A stretch of DNA of 64,000 bases, from contig NC_090321.1 of the NCBI RefSeq assembly GCF_040869045.1, positions 130,873,689 to 130,937,688 on the forward strand, in the 5' to 3' direction. Position numbers and translations under genes: made by a program. Positions 32,505 through 42,684 of the stretch are shown here, piece after piece (the stretch's first letter is position 1; the number at the start of each line of letters is the position of its first letter). The DNA is from Eurosta solidaginis (taxonomy: Eukaryota > Arthropoda > Insecta > Diptera > Tephritidae). The notes below the pieces were generated by a model that saw only the letters and a program-made list of their open reading frames with translations, was not told the origin of the DNA and made no database searches.

Positions 32505-33336
32505 TTACACACTGATCCTCTTTACAACTCTGCATGGGCCTTCCCAACTGCACCAAAACTTTGATGGAACACCTTTCCGCCGGTGAGGGTTGTATAGCAG
32601 TACCAAATCTCCCTCCAAGAAACCTTCCGAATTTTTGTTCTTGTCGTACCTGTGTTTCATCCTACTACTCATTATCTTGGACCGTCCCCTCACACTCTGT
32701 TGTTTGGCCAATAAACTACTTCGCAGAGCTTGCGTGTGATGGATTGGCTTCTCATAATCAGTATCGTTCCGACGTTTCACAACAGTAGTGGGCCCTGGCT
32801 TGAAACTGCCCTCGCATTCATTCTGGGAAATTCTTTCCTTCGTTTTTGTGCGTCCATTTGGTTTTGTCAATGCCAGTGTTTCTCTCGCAGGTACTTTTGG
32901 TTTTGCTTTATTTGGTCCATTCGATCCATCAACCTTTTCCTTTGACTTTCGTGGTCTTTTTCGAGTCTTCTCCACCAGCACTCGCTTACTGCTGAACCCT
33001 TGCTCAAAACTGAAGTTAAGTGGCACGTCCTTGTTCTTATACTGCATAATCCTTCTCTGCATATCGACCCTGATGTCATTGTCAATTAAGAAATCCACTC
33101 CCAATATGACTTATCTCCCCAATTAAGACTTCACATACCACCACTTCTCCCTGGACTTGGTTATACTCGCCAGTAATCGTACGCAATCTTGTTCCAGGTA
33201 ATGGCTTTACTCTCCTGTTGACCAAATCAGATCGGATCAATAAATGAGATGCTCCCGTATCGACAGTCAGTACACGTTCTTTGCCATCCACATTTCCTCT
33301 GACGTTAAGACTACTTCCAAAATTGTGTCTACCCAA
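32505..33336 (-). pseudogene. Protease joined to integrase C-terminus
   Basis: The protease is read at 33082-33336 with the catalytic VDTGASHLLI motif, and its end MGVDFLIDNDIRVD opens the frame 32505-33104. That frame then runs through a Lys/Arg-rich linker directly into the integrase tail (MKHRYDKNKNSEGFLEGDLV, then SWEGPCRVVKR). RT, RNase H and the DDE core are missing. The protease overlap (33082-33104) lies in two frames. Confidence 0.78.
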
Positions 33337-33425
33337 TTTGGCCTTTCCACTTCCACGCGATGAGCTTTGTATGCGGGCTTACTCAAAAGTTACGCTGTTT
33401 CCTGAGTCAGTGCATGTGATACCGT

Positions 33426-34435
33426 TTAAGCAAATGTCAGCTTTGCGTTTGCGTATGTAGCTCGCTTCGTTTCCATGTCCCGTATGCCATTTAAAAAACT
33501 CTGGATTTTTACCCTCTCGGTGTATTCCACGGGTGCGTCCGCATTTGCGAGATGAGCCAATATTTCAAGATCCGAGGTAAACTTCTGCAAAGTCTCATTA
33601 GCTTTTTGGTAACGGTTTTGCAATTCTACTTGATATATCTGTTCCCTGTGTTCTCTTCCGTGCCTTCGTTCTACAGCAGCCATGAATGCGTCATAACTGT
33701 TCCGTTCGTACTCTGGAATAGTCTGTAAGATTTCGGCACCTGGCCCTTTCAATGCTACGAAGAGTGCAGCAACTTTATCTTCAGCATTCCAGTTGTTCAC
33801 TGTTGCGGTCTTCTCAAATTGTAGCTTAAAGACCTGGAAAGGAACAGAACCGTCAAAGGAAGGTGGTTTTAGCTTTGGATTACTACTTTGGAAACTGCTG
33901 GGTGATTTAGTTGCAACTGCTCGATACGTCCTCTCAAAGCATCCACCTCGGCCTCGATTTTTTCCTCAAACTGTAAAATTTTTGTATCTTACGCCTCCAA
34001 CTTCGAGGAAATACGTCCTTCTTGCTCTTCCAGTTGAGCAGAGATCTGCGATGATATTTGTGCTGAAATTTGCGCCGATATTTCGGATATTCGTGCCTCT
34101 TGTGCTTCAATCTTCGCTGTTATACGGTTCTCCTGCGATTCCAGCTGAGATGACATTTGCGACGACATTTCGGATATCCGTGGGTCATGTGTTTCCATCT
34201 GGGATGCCATGTATGTATTCTGTTCTTCCAGTTGGGACGACATTTCTGAGATGCGTGCCACGTGTGCTTCCATCTTGGATGTTACTGTCGATGCAGATAT
34301 TGCAGCCAAAATCGTGTTCAAGTCTGTGCTCGTAACTGTCTGTGGTGTTTCGGTTTTCTCTTCAATTTTTGTTGTTGATTCTTCCACATCAGGAATAAAG
34401 ACATACTCGTCCACGTCAATTCCTTGCGACTCCAT
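33426..34435 (-). pseudogene. Gypsy Gag with long coiled-coil-like repeats
   Basis: The N-terminal frame (33989-34435) has repeats of the form EARISEISAQIS and SQLEEQ, with heptad-like spacing that suggests a coiled coil. The C-terminal frame (33426-33800) has a Gag core: WNAEDKVAALFVALKGPGAE, ILQTIP, YQKANETLQKFTSDLE. The two are separated by a stop (about 33988) and a frame change. No zinc knuckle is seen. Confidence 0.72.
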
Positions 34436-34582
34436 TACCTCTTGTAGCCGTGCTTGAAGTTAGATCTTATTGCCGGTTGTATTCAATCCACTGTTCTCCA
34501 GATTCAGATTTTCAGTTGATGGATCTTTAATTCACTCAACTTTGCCATATCCAAGTTGTATTCTTCGGAATTTATTCAACAA

Positions 34583-34599
34583 TTCCTCTTCTGACACCA
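34583..34599 (-). promoter_or_regulatory. Primer binding site, tRNA-Leu type
   Basis: On the minus strand, TGGTGTCAGAAGAGGAA lies two bases after the 5' LTR. It matches the complement of a tRNA-Leu 3' end (TGGTGTCAGAAGTGGGA) at most positions. Confidence 0.65.
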
Positions 34600-34601
34600 A
34601 T

Positions 34602-35104
34602 TGTAAAGAATTTACTGCAACTCCGCTTATTTGCAACCTTCTGCTAACGTTCGAATCAATAAACTGTTGAATAAATAACTCCAATATTCGATAATGCAAA
34701 AGGGTCTTTATTAGACTACTTTCCAAATAACACATCTACTGCTCGACAGATAGTGTGCTTAAATCAAACATAATATTGATTCTCAGCTTTACCTCTTTTA
34801 TACTCTGTGATATCGCGTTTGCATACTTCTAGGCGCTTCTATTTCTAGAATTTACTAGCAGCTATAAAATAACTACAGATGCACGTTATAGCTTCTCATA
34901 TGCGCGAGTATATGTCAGTGATGCTCCCACAGATCATTGCCTACTTTTGGGAGCATCTTAGATAAGATATATACATATGTTTGTGCATCTCTCTCCGCTG
35001 CGTGTATGTACATATGTGTAGACATAATGATTGATTCGTTTATGTAGATACAAATGACAGCCTGCTTTATTGTTGCTGTGGCTTCATTTACTTAACATCA
35101 GACT
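34602..35104 (-). repeat. 5' LTR of the Gypsy derivative, truncated
   Basis: Matches the 3' LTR from TGTAAAG to CATCAGACT, then satellite begins (GTCAAATGCAACCAG). The U3 start, about 45-50 bp, is missing, so its promoter region may be damaged. Confidence 0.8.
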
Positions 35105-35766
35105 GTCAAATGCAACCAGTCACAGCAAAAAGTTCGTAAAATACCCCATTTTAAAGAAAATTTTAATCAAAAACCAATAAATTCACTACCAACAAACCAT
35201 CTCATGTATCTTCTATGAGATTATTGGATTTACAAATATCATTATCATTAATATCAACTGTACTTTTCACAATGGGCGAGCTGTTTTAATATTGGCGAAA
35301 CTGCCAAATGCAACCAGTGACCACGGGAAAGAAAACCAAAAAGATTCCATTTTAAAGAAAAAAATAATTAAAAATCAATAACCTCACTACCAACAAACCA
35401 TCTCATGTGCTTTCTATGTGAGCATTAGATTTACACATATCATTATCATCTAGTATCAACTGTACTTTCATAATCGGTTAGCTGCATTTTAATATTGACG
35501 AAACTGTCAAATGCAACCAGTGACAGCACAAAATTCGTAAAATACCCCATTTTAAAGACAATTTTAATTAAAAATCAATAACCTCACTACCAACAAACCA
35601 TCTCATGTACCTTCTATGTGATTATTAGATTTACAAATATCATTATTTATCATCTAATATCAACTGTAATTTTCATAACCGAGAGCTGTATCTTAATATT
35701 CGCGAAACTGTCAAATGCAACCAGTAACAGCAAAGAAATTGTAAAAGATCCCATTTCCCCATCTCC
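35105..35766. repeat. Satellite block 5
   Basis: Three monomers with the usual landmarks. One has the CACAATGGGCGAGC variant that is also found in block 3. The block runs into half of a TTAA-type MITE. Confidence 0.85.
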
Positions 35767-35908
35767 ACCAAACAATTTTGGATTTGTGGATCGTCTGCCG
35801 TAAGTGTTCATAGTTTCCAACAAAGCGGTGCCGCTGAAAACGGTGAGTATACCGGGCGTTCTTTAGCGGTCGTAATAAAGCGGCACCGCTTTCCGAGGAA
35901 ACCAAGCC
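35767..35908. repeat. Right half of the TTAA-type MITE
   Basis: GCCGTAAGTGTTCATAGTTT to the right TIR (GGAAACCAAGCCTTAAGG) matches 15396-15508. The left half is absent. The same satellite flank follows in both places (AATTTACTTCAG, then AGAAAACGCTATAAGAG). Confidence 0.75.
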
Positions 35909-36580
35909 TTAAGGCAACAATTTACTTCAGCAGAGAAAACGCTATAAGAGTATGTTTTCTAACTACAGCAAAGGAATCGTAAAAGACCCCATTTTAAAGA
36001 AAACTGTAATTATAAATCAATAACCTCACTACCAATAACCATCTCATGTACTTTCTATTAACAACAATAATTATCATCTTATCTCAACTGTATTTTTATT
36101 AGTGGGTGAGCCGTATCTTAATATAGGCGAAACTGGCAAATGCAAGTAGTGACTACGGCAAAGAAATCGTAAAAGACCCCATTTTAAAGAAATATTCAAT
36201 TAAAAATCAATAACCTCACTACCAACAAACCATCTCATGTACTTTCTATGTGACAATTAGATTTACAAATATTGTTGTCATCTCACATCCACTGTGTTTT
36301 TCCCAATCGGTGAGCTGTATCTTAATATTGGCGAAACTGCCAAATGCAACCAATGACTACAGCAAAGAAATCGCAATCATTACATTTACCACGAACAAAC
36401 CATCTAATGCACTTTCTTTATGATCATTAGATTTACAAATATCATTATCATCTAATATCAACTGTATTTTTTATACTAGGTGAGCTGTATCTTAATATTG
36501 GCGAATTTGTCAAATGTAACCATTGGCTAAAGCAAAGGAATCGTAAAAGACCCGATTTTAAAGAAAAATTGAATTAAAAA
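35909..36580. repeat. Satellite block 6, duplicate of block 1
   Basis: Bases 35909-36427 match 15505-16042 monomer by monomer, including a shortened unit with AATCATTACATTTACCACGA. Here the target of the SINE is empty (TATGATCATTAGATTTAC). The block ends at GAATTAAAAA, joined to the INE-1-like repeat. Confidence 0.85.
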
Positions 36581-38020
36581 CAAGAAAAGGTGTTTAAGTT
36601 CGGGTGCAACTGAACATTATATACTCAGCGTTAGCTTCAATTGCACATTTCATTTCAGGTAAATTACTTTTATAAATAACACGTGGCACCGCCCGTTTAA
36701 AAAAAAAATGTCTCCCCATTTCCTCTTACAATAAAACTTGATAAGTGAAATATCAATGATTCAGAACAATTTTTTAGTTATTATAATTTAGTTAGTTATA
36801 GCTTATTATTCTAGTCTACGACCCTTTTAAACTTGTTTTCTATCTATTTGCCGTGGTCTTTAACCGATCTATATGTGTACACAATTTATTAAGTATTAAG
36901 CCGATCTCGTCCATTTTTACTAGAAATATTTTCTGCTATAAGAAAAATATGTGTACACAATTTCATTACGATATTTTCATTTTTCTTCGAGCTATGGCTC
37001 CTGAAACATAGAAAATTGCTTAGTCATAAAAGGGGCGGTGCCACACTTATTTTCAAAAATTTTAGTGTTTTCCAATTTAATGTTATAATTCAATTTACAA
37101 AGTAAAATTCCATTGATACAAAGCTCTTTTTAGCTAAGATATAGCTTATTATTTACCCTTTTAAAAATCTTTTATACAAAAGTGGGCGTGGTCTTTAACC
37201 GATCTCGTCCATTTTTTCTAGAAATATTTCCTGCTATAGCAAAAATTTGTGTACCCAATTTTATTTCGATCCGTTAATTTTTCTTCGAGTTATAGCTCCC
37301 GAAACCTCGAAAATTGCTTAGTCATAAAACGGGCGGTACCGCGCCCATTTTTTTTTTTTTATTTGAAGTTTTTCCAATTTATTGTTAAAAATCCACTTGG
37401 AAAATGAAACACCATTGATATAAAACCCCTTTTTTCCAAAGATATAGCCTATTTTATTCATCCATGGCTCTTCTAAAAATCTTTTATATAAAAGTGGGCG
37501 TGGTTCCTAACCGATTTCGTAACATTTTCTTCAAGGTACTCCTTATAGTAAAGGAAACCTCTCGACCGAATTTTGTTACGCTAGGTTTAACCATTTTTGA
37601 TTTATGATTAATAATATTTGTAAAATTGATTTTTTCACAAGTGGGCGGTGCCACATGTCAGATTTCGACATTCTAGGTGTATTATTTACTAAATAATCAG
37701 GTTTTTTGTGTTTTCCAAAATGCCATATATATATAAAGTGGGCGCGGTTTTCATCCGATTTCGCTCATTTTCAATACCAATCTATTCTGGGTCCATTTAA
37801 GCTCGCGTACCAAATTTGGTGAAGATATCTCAATATTTATTCAAGTTATCGTGTTAACGGACAGACGGACAGACATGGCTCAATCAAATTTTTTTCGATA
37901 CTGATGATTTTGATATATGGAAGTCTATATCTATCTCGATAACTTTACAACCAACCTGTACAACCAACCGTTATCCAGTCAAAGTTAATATACTCTGTGT
38001 GCAAAGCACGTTGAGTATAG
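36581..38020. repeat. INE-1/DINE-like interspersed repeat, fuller copy
   Basis: It starts near GTTCGGGTGCAACTGAACAT and ATATACTCAGCG and ends near ACTCTGTGTGCAAAGCACG and TTGAGTATAG, with an inverted relation between its ends (ATACTCA, TGAGTAT). Inside are repeated AGTGGGCGTGGT units and ACGGACAGACGGACAGACAT with ATGGCTC. Drosophila INE-1 has similar GGACAGACGGACATGGC sequence. INE-1 is held to be Helitron-related; that assignment here is by resemblance. Confidence 0.6.
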
Positions 38021-38998
38021 GGTCGAATTTTCTCAAGTGGGCCACTTTAAAATCGATTGTCTCAGTTTTCGTTGATTAATACGGTTTTTAATCGGCTTGG
38101 AGGTAAAGACGTTCTCCCCAAAATATTTTTGCAAAAAAATTTTTTTACATTAGTTATTAACCGTTAGAATTTTTGATCATGTCATTATCATGTTATTTTA
38201 AAAAATTAGTAACTCGTGAACGGTTTATAGAAACTTAACGTTTTATACATCAAAATTTTGTCAATTAATATACTTTGCCAAAAAAATTGATTTTTATAAC
38301 AAATTATTATTTTGCTAAAAAAATCCTGTTTGTTTTTAATAATTAAAAATTAATAAAACTTCTCCGCCTGCGAGAAAATTTTAACACATTTCATTCAATT
38401 CTACAATCCCTTAAAAAAATTTAGTGAAAAAATTCATTATTTTGTATTATGTCAAGTTATACATGTTTTTGTAACCGCGCTCCTACCTCCAGCGCTAGAC
38501 GAGCAAGTTTTGACAAACATACCTACTTTAATAAGTATTAAATAAAAACGATTGATTTTTAATGCTAACTCCGATGATCTCGTTTTATTGGCTATATCAT
38601 CCAAACAGCGGTCAAAAAAAGAAATGCACTTATATATATACTTTATCTTACTTACTAAAGTTTATCACCAATTTGGTACTAATATTTAGAACTAAGAGAA
38701 CCCGGTATGTAGCTTAAAAGAGGTTATGAAGGCAAGTTAACGTATGTAGCAATAACAGAAAATTATAAATGAAGAAAAGAGAGTAGGTGGGTCTAAGGAT
38801 GTAACTCGAGCGCTGAGTCATCGTGCGACCGAAATTTTGTGCATGATTTATGCTGATCCGAAAATTCCAAAACGATGTAAAACAAATAAAAAACCGTGCT
38901 CATGCTTGCATATTGCGGTGTTTCTCAGTTTCGTTGAAGCTTTGTTTAGAGCAACGTCAATAGCCATATAAAAAAAAACCTTATCCGCAATATCTTTT
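38021..38998. other. AT-rich stretch without recognised genes
   Basis: No ORF, TIR or RNA gene recognised. It is A/T-rich (for example around 38120-38420) and holds only short chance frames. Confidence 0.45.
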
Positions 38999-39123
38999 CT
39001 AGTCAATGCTCGATAATGCCTACGACGAATTCATGCTGTAATCCCTTGAACAAAAGAATCACGAAAGAGTTCGTACAAATATTTCTTTGATTACTGAGAA
39101 ATACGATTCCAAATTTGATAAAT

Positions 39124-40930
39124 TTGTCGGAAATACATGTGCGTGTCATGTAAAACCCGAATGTACATATGTCGCGAGTGAGGTAGAAAAAAATAATTAA
39201 AAAAAAAAATGTTTAAGTTAAACGGTTTTATTGAAAACAATACTTACATGATGTAATAATAATACTAAAAGCTAGAAAATAATTAGGTAGGTCCTAGGTA
39301 CTAGTCGTCACACTCATCAATCTAGGGCAAGGTTGTTATCAATCCTAACGAAATTTCTGAACTCTTCTTGTTGTAGCTCATAATTTTCAAATATTATTAC
39401 GTTTTCCTTATCCAGTTCGTCGTCGTCCTCCACTATCTCGGAATTTTCGTTGAAAAATTTGCACTTTGTATAAATATCAAGTAAAAAAAATATGGATGGT
39501 CATACCTTCTTTAAAGTGTTAGCTATGGTTTCGGGCTTAATCAACCACCAAGCACGATGTATCATTTGAATTGCTGTCAACAAGTTAATCGATTTCCTAA
39601 ACTCTTCAATGCTTCTTCCACTCTCCACAGAGAGTATCTGCTTTCTTATAATGTTTTGATGATAATAAGCTTTGAATGCGTGGATAATGCCTTGATCGAG
39701 CGGTTGTAAAATTAATGTCGTGTTAGCTGGAAGGTAATGGATGTCTACATTTTGTAAAGGCGCTATCTTGTGAGGCGCGGCATTGTCGACGAATAAAATA
39801 ACCTTTCTTTTCGGAAGTGTTATTTCTTTGTCAAGAAATGTCAGTATCGTTGTCCATATATCTTGAGTCATTCACGCTTTATTTTGCGAAAATTATTGAA
39901 CTGGTAAGGTTACATTTTCAAAACGTCGTGGATTTTTGGGTTTGCCAATAATGACAGCTTTCTTGTAGTCTCCAAATGCATTGCATAAGAAGCATACCGC
40001 CAACCGCTCTTTGCTTGATTTGTATCCTTTCGGTCGATCATTAATTTTACTTAAAGTTGAGTTTGGTAGTGCCTTGAACAACAAACCAATTTCGCCAGCG
40101 TTGAATATGTCGCTAGTTTTTATCAAGCCGGGAAGAAATTTTAAAAAATCATTTGCACCGTCAACGTTCGCCGATGCTCTTTCTCGTTGAAAGTGTTTGC
40201 CTGAAATTCCGTTCCGTTTTTGCCAGCGCCATAACCATCCGGTGGAGGCATTGAAATCCTTATTCATTTTTATAGATAATTGCGCGGCCTTTTTTTTTAA
40301 CATGTTCCCAGATATGTCAACGCCGGACGCACGCATTTGGTTAAACCAAATGTTTACTGCTCTATCAACCTCGCTCGAATTGCTGCACCTATTCCGCTTC
40401 CTACTTATATTTCCCGAACTACATTTTGCGGCCAAACTGTCTTTTTCGCGAACTAATCGGTTAATAGTAGATCTCGAACATTTATATTTAACACAAAGTT
40501 CATTTTTATTTGTTGTTTGCAGTTCTGAAAAATTTCCTTTTTTTGCGATACGTTAAAGCTGTTCGCTTGCTCATTGTTTACATTCATTGGTTTACATTGA
40601 AATGAAACTAGGGATGTGTGCACTAGTTAAATTTATGCATAGAATCGATAAATGAACAATAAATGAACTTGTAAATTTAGTCAGAAGCCAAATAAATTCG
40701 TGTATGAGAAGATTTAAAATATACTTGTTTTATTCAGTGCTTATAAGCGGGAAAATTAAAAACCTTTAGAAAAAAATCGGTGCTTTTAAGCGGGAAATGC
40801 TTATAAGCGGGGTGCTTATATCGTAATTTTTTGTGTACATTGAAATAGGGGAACTTTTTTTTTACAATTTTTCTAGTGCTTATAACCGGGAAATTCTTAT
40901 AACCGGGGTGCACATAAGCGGGAAATACTG
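39124..40930 (-). mobile_element. Tigger/pogo-type DNA transposon, left end not found
   Basis: The right end at about 40740-40930 has five copies of a CTTATAAGCGGG-like motif and finishes GCGGGAAATACTG followed by TA, as in Tigger elements (CAGT-start TIR, TA target). A decayed transposase lies on the minus strand. A matching left TIR could not be found between 39124 and 39230, so that end may be deleted. Confidence 0.8.
39500..40587 (-). pseudogene. Tigger-like transposase with lost catalytic residue
   Basis: From ATG 40587 the N-terminal helix-turn-helix (KYKCSRSTINRLVREKD) is followed by a CENP-B-type DNA-binding domain (GWLWRWQKRNGISGKHF) and the DDE_1 domain (LFVDNAAPHK, YLPANTTLILQPLDQGII). 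The first catalytic region reads NAGEIGLL where NADETGL is usual, so the first Asp is Gly. There is a frameshift near 40530, and two in-frame stops lie between 39893 and 39872. The enzyme is dead. Confidence 0.85.
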
Positions 40931-41055
40931 TATTTGGAATCGTATTTCTCAGTAATCAAATAAATATTTGTACGAACTCTTATGTAATTCTTTTTTTTTT
41001 CAAGGGATTACAGCATGAATTCGTCGTAGGCACTCTCCGAGCATTGACTAGTTAA

Positions 41056-41280
41056 GTTATTCATTCATTTGTACAAACACATATTTGGACCCGTTTTGGA
41101 ATGTCTTAAAATGCATTGACTCTTACATACATATTAATGCATTTGTACATACATATATTTTGGCTCGCTTTGGTACGGCCTGAGATTCATTAACACATTC
41201 ATTCATTTGTACAAACATATATATTCTACACGCCACGGTAACTACGCCGTGCGCCGTCTGGTAATTTGAACCTTGGTATG
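41056..41280. other. Short unassigned AT-rich region
   Basis: It contains repeated TCATTCATTTGTACAAACA-like strings but no gene. Confidence 0.4.
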
Positions 41281-41601
41281 TTACTGTTTAAAGCTTGTTC
41301 GCCACAAGCCTTTACCTGTGTACGAATTATTAACATGATTTACTTATGTTTGCGTTGCAGATTCTACAGCTAATTTTATTCATGCTTAGAATGCAGTTCC
41401 CAGGGAACCGAAGGTATATGTATGTAATACACTTCGTTCGTAAGTATTAGTGTAAGTAAGTATTTTAGCTTATAGAAATTTTGTATAAAAGAAGCAACTT
41501 TTTAATAAAAAATTCAATCTGCTGCCGCTTCAATGGCAGTCAATTCCATCTTGTGCCGCTTAATTGGCACTAGACCAAATTCAATTATTTCAATTATTAC
41601 A
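41281..41601 (+). repeat. LTR-like 3' portion with TATA box and poly(A) signal
   Basis: TATAAAAG (41484-41491), AATAAA (41504-41509) and an ACA end at 41599-41601 are followed at once by TGGCGATCCTGCC, which resembles a primer binding site. This is the layout of an LTR followed by a retrotransposon interior. The upstream LTR border was not found, and no coding region follows. Confidence 0.4.
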
Positions 41602-41818
41602 TGGCGATCCTGCCTAAATTGGCATCCAACTGCCTAAACTAGTAGCCTACTGCCTAATTATTGGCATCCTGCCTCATTATTGCCATCCTGCCTCATTTTT
41701 GGCATCCTGCCTCATTATTGGCATCCTGCTTTATTATTAACATCCTGCCTTATAATTGGCATCCTGCCTCATAATTGGCATCTTGTCTCATTATTGGCAT
41801 CCTGCCTTACAGCTGCAA
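41602..41818. repeat. Minisatellite of about 19-bp units
   Basis: About ten imperfect copies of ATTGGCATCCTGCCTCATT run from 41608 to 41818. The repeated string CATCCTGCCT overlaps the putative primer site at 41602, so the array may have grown from it. Confidence 0.8.
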
Positions 41819-41904
41819 ACACTGGGAAGAAATCATAAAACTAAATACAGAATAGCAGAATTTATAAACAAATTAAACAACACTTGTTCCGGTAACTTGG
41901 GTTT

Positions 41905-42200
41905 ATGATCACCAGTTGGATGATAACCGTTTGAATCTGCCACATTTGTCCACACAATGGGTATACATACCTTCAATTGAAATGTATTGCACTACCGCCA
42001 CCAAAAAGGCCACCACTGACGCATAACGAAGTGGAATAAACAAGGGATCCTGTATATGATCACCAGTTGGATGATAACCGTTTGGACCTGCTATGTATGT
42101 CCACGAAATGAGTATACCTTCAGTTGAAATGTATTGCACTACCGCCACCAAAACGACCACCACGGACGGATAATGAAGTGGAATAAACAAGGGATCCTGC
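41905..42200. repeat. Tandem duplication of 151 bp
   Basis: ATGATCACCAGTTGGATGAT starts at 41905 and again at 42056; both units end with GTGGAATAAACAAGGGATCC. The units differ at scattered positions. There is no convincing ORF. Confidence 0.8.
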
Positions 42201-42684
42201 AAACTAGAAAGAAGACAAGATCGTGGAGAACGAGGACCAACCAAGCAGAATTAGTTAAGTTATGTTTTTATTTAAGTATTTTTAGAAGCATTTGGCAACC
42301 TAACGGCTGCCAGTTTATGGGCAAAAAGTAGATTTTTGCCAACAGAATTAAGATTTTTTTTTCCACCTAGTAGATTAATAGAAGAAGAAGAAACAACAGT
42401 TAAGAAACAAAGAAAAAATAATTCATTTACAGCCTCATTCTGTTTGGCGAACGATACGCTCAACGAACGATAAGTGCTTCGACGATGTCGTGTGCTTATG
42501 GTATTCTGAATCTTACGTTGCCGTTTATCGTATATCTTTACGTCGTTCGTCAACTACACGTGTCAAACTTGCAACTCTGTGCACATATGTTTTGTTTTTG
42601 CGCACGTCCATAAAGTTAACAAAATAAGTGAAATAAAAATATAGTTGCTAGTGAAATAAATACAGTGATATAAATATAATAAAA

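Larger units (their letters stand above)
31828..35104 (-). mobile_element. Ty3/Gypsy deletion derivative with two LTRs
   Basis: Two copies of a sequence of over 500 bp, beginning TGTAAC or TGTAAAG and sharing AATTTACTG and CTCCGCTTATTTGCAACCTT, bound a 2.2-kb interior. The left LTR (31828-32383) has ends TGTAACGAA and TTCGTCACA. The right one (34602-35104) lacks its last 45-50 bp. A tRNA-Leu-like primer site follows the 5' LTR. The interior carries Gag, protease and only the C-terminal tail of integrase, so RT, RNase H and the integrase core are deleted. It could move only with help from a complete relative. Confidence 0.85.
38999..41055. repeat. 125-bp inverted repeats around the Tigger element
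   Basis: Left arm 38999-39123 (CTAGTCAATGCTC to ACGATTCCAAAT) is repeated in reverse complement at 40931-41055. Both contain GAATTCATGCTGTAATCCCT or its complement. The Tigger right end abuts the right arm through TA. The arms probably belong to an outer palindromic element into which Tigger inserted. Confidence 0.75.

Noticed and set aside
41602..41818. CRISPR array
   Set aside because: The units are contiguous imperfect repeats without spacers, and the context is eukaryotic.
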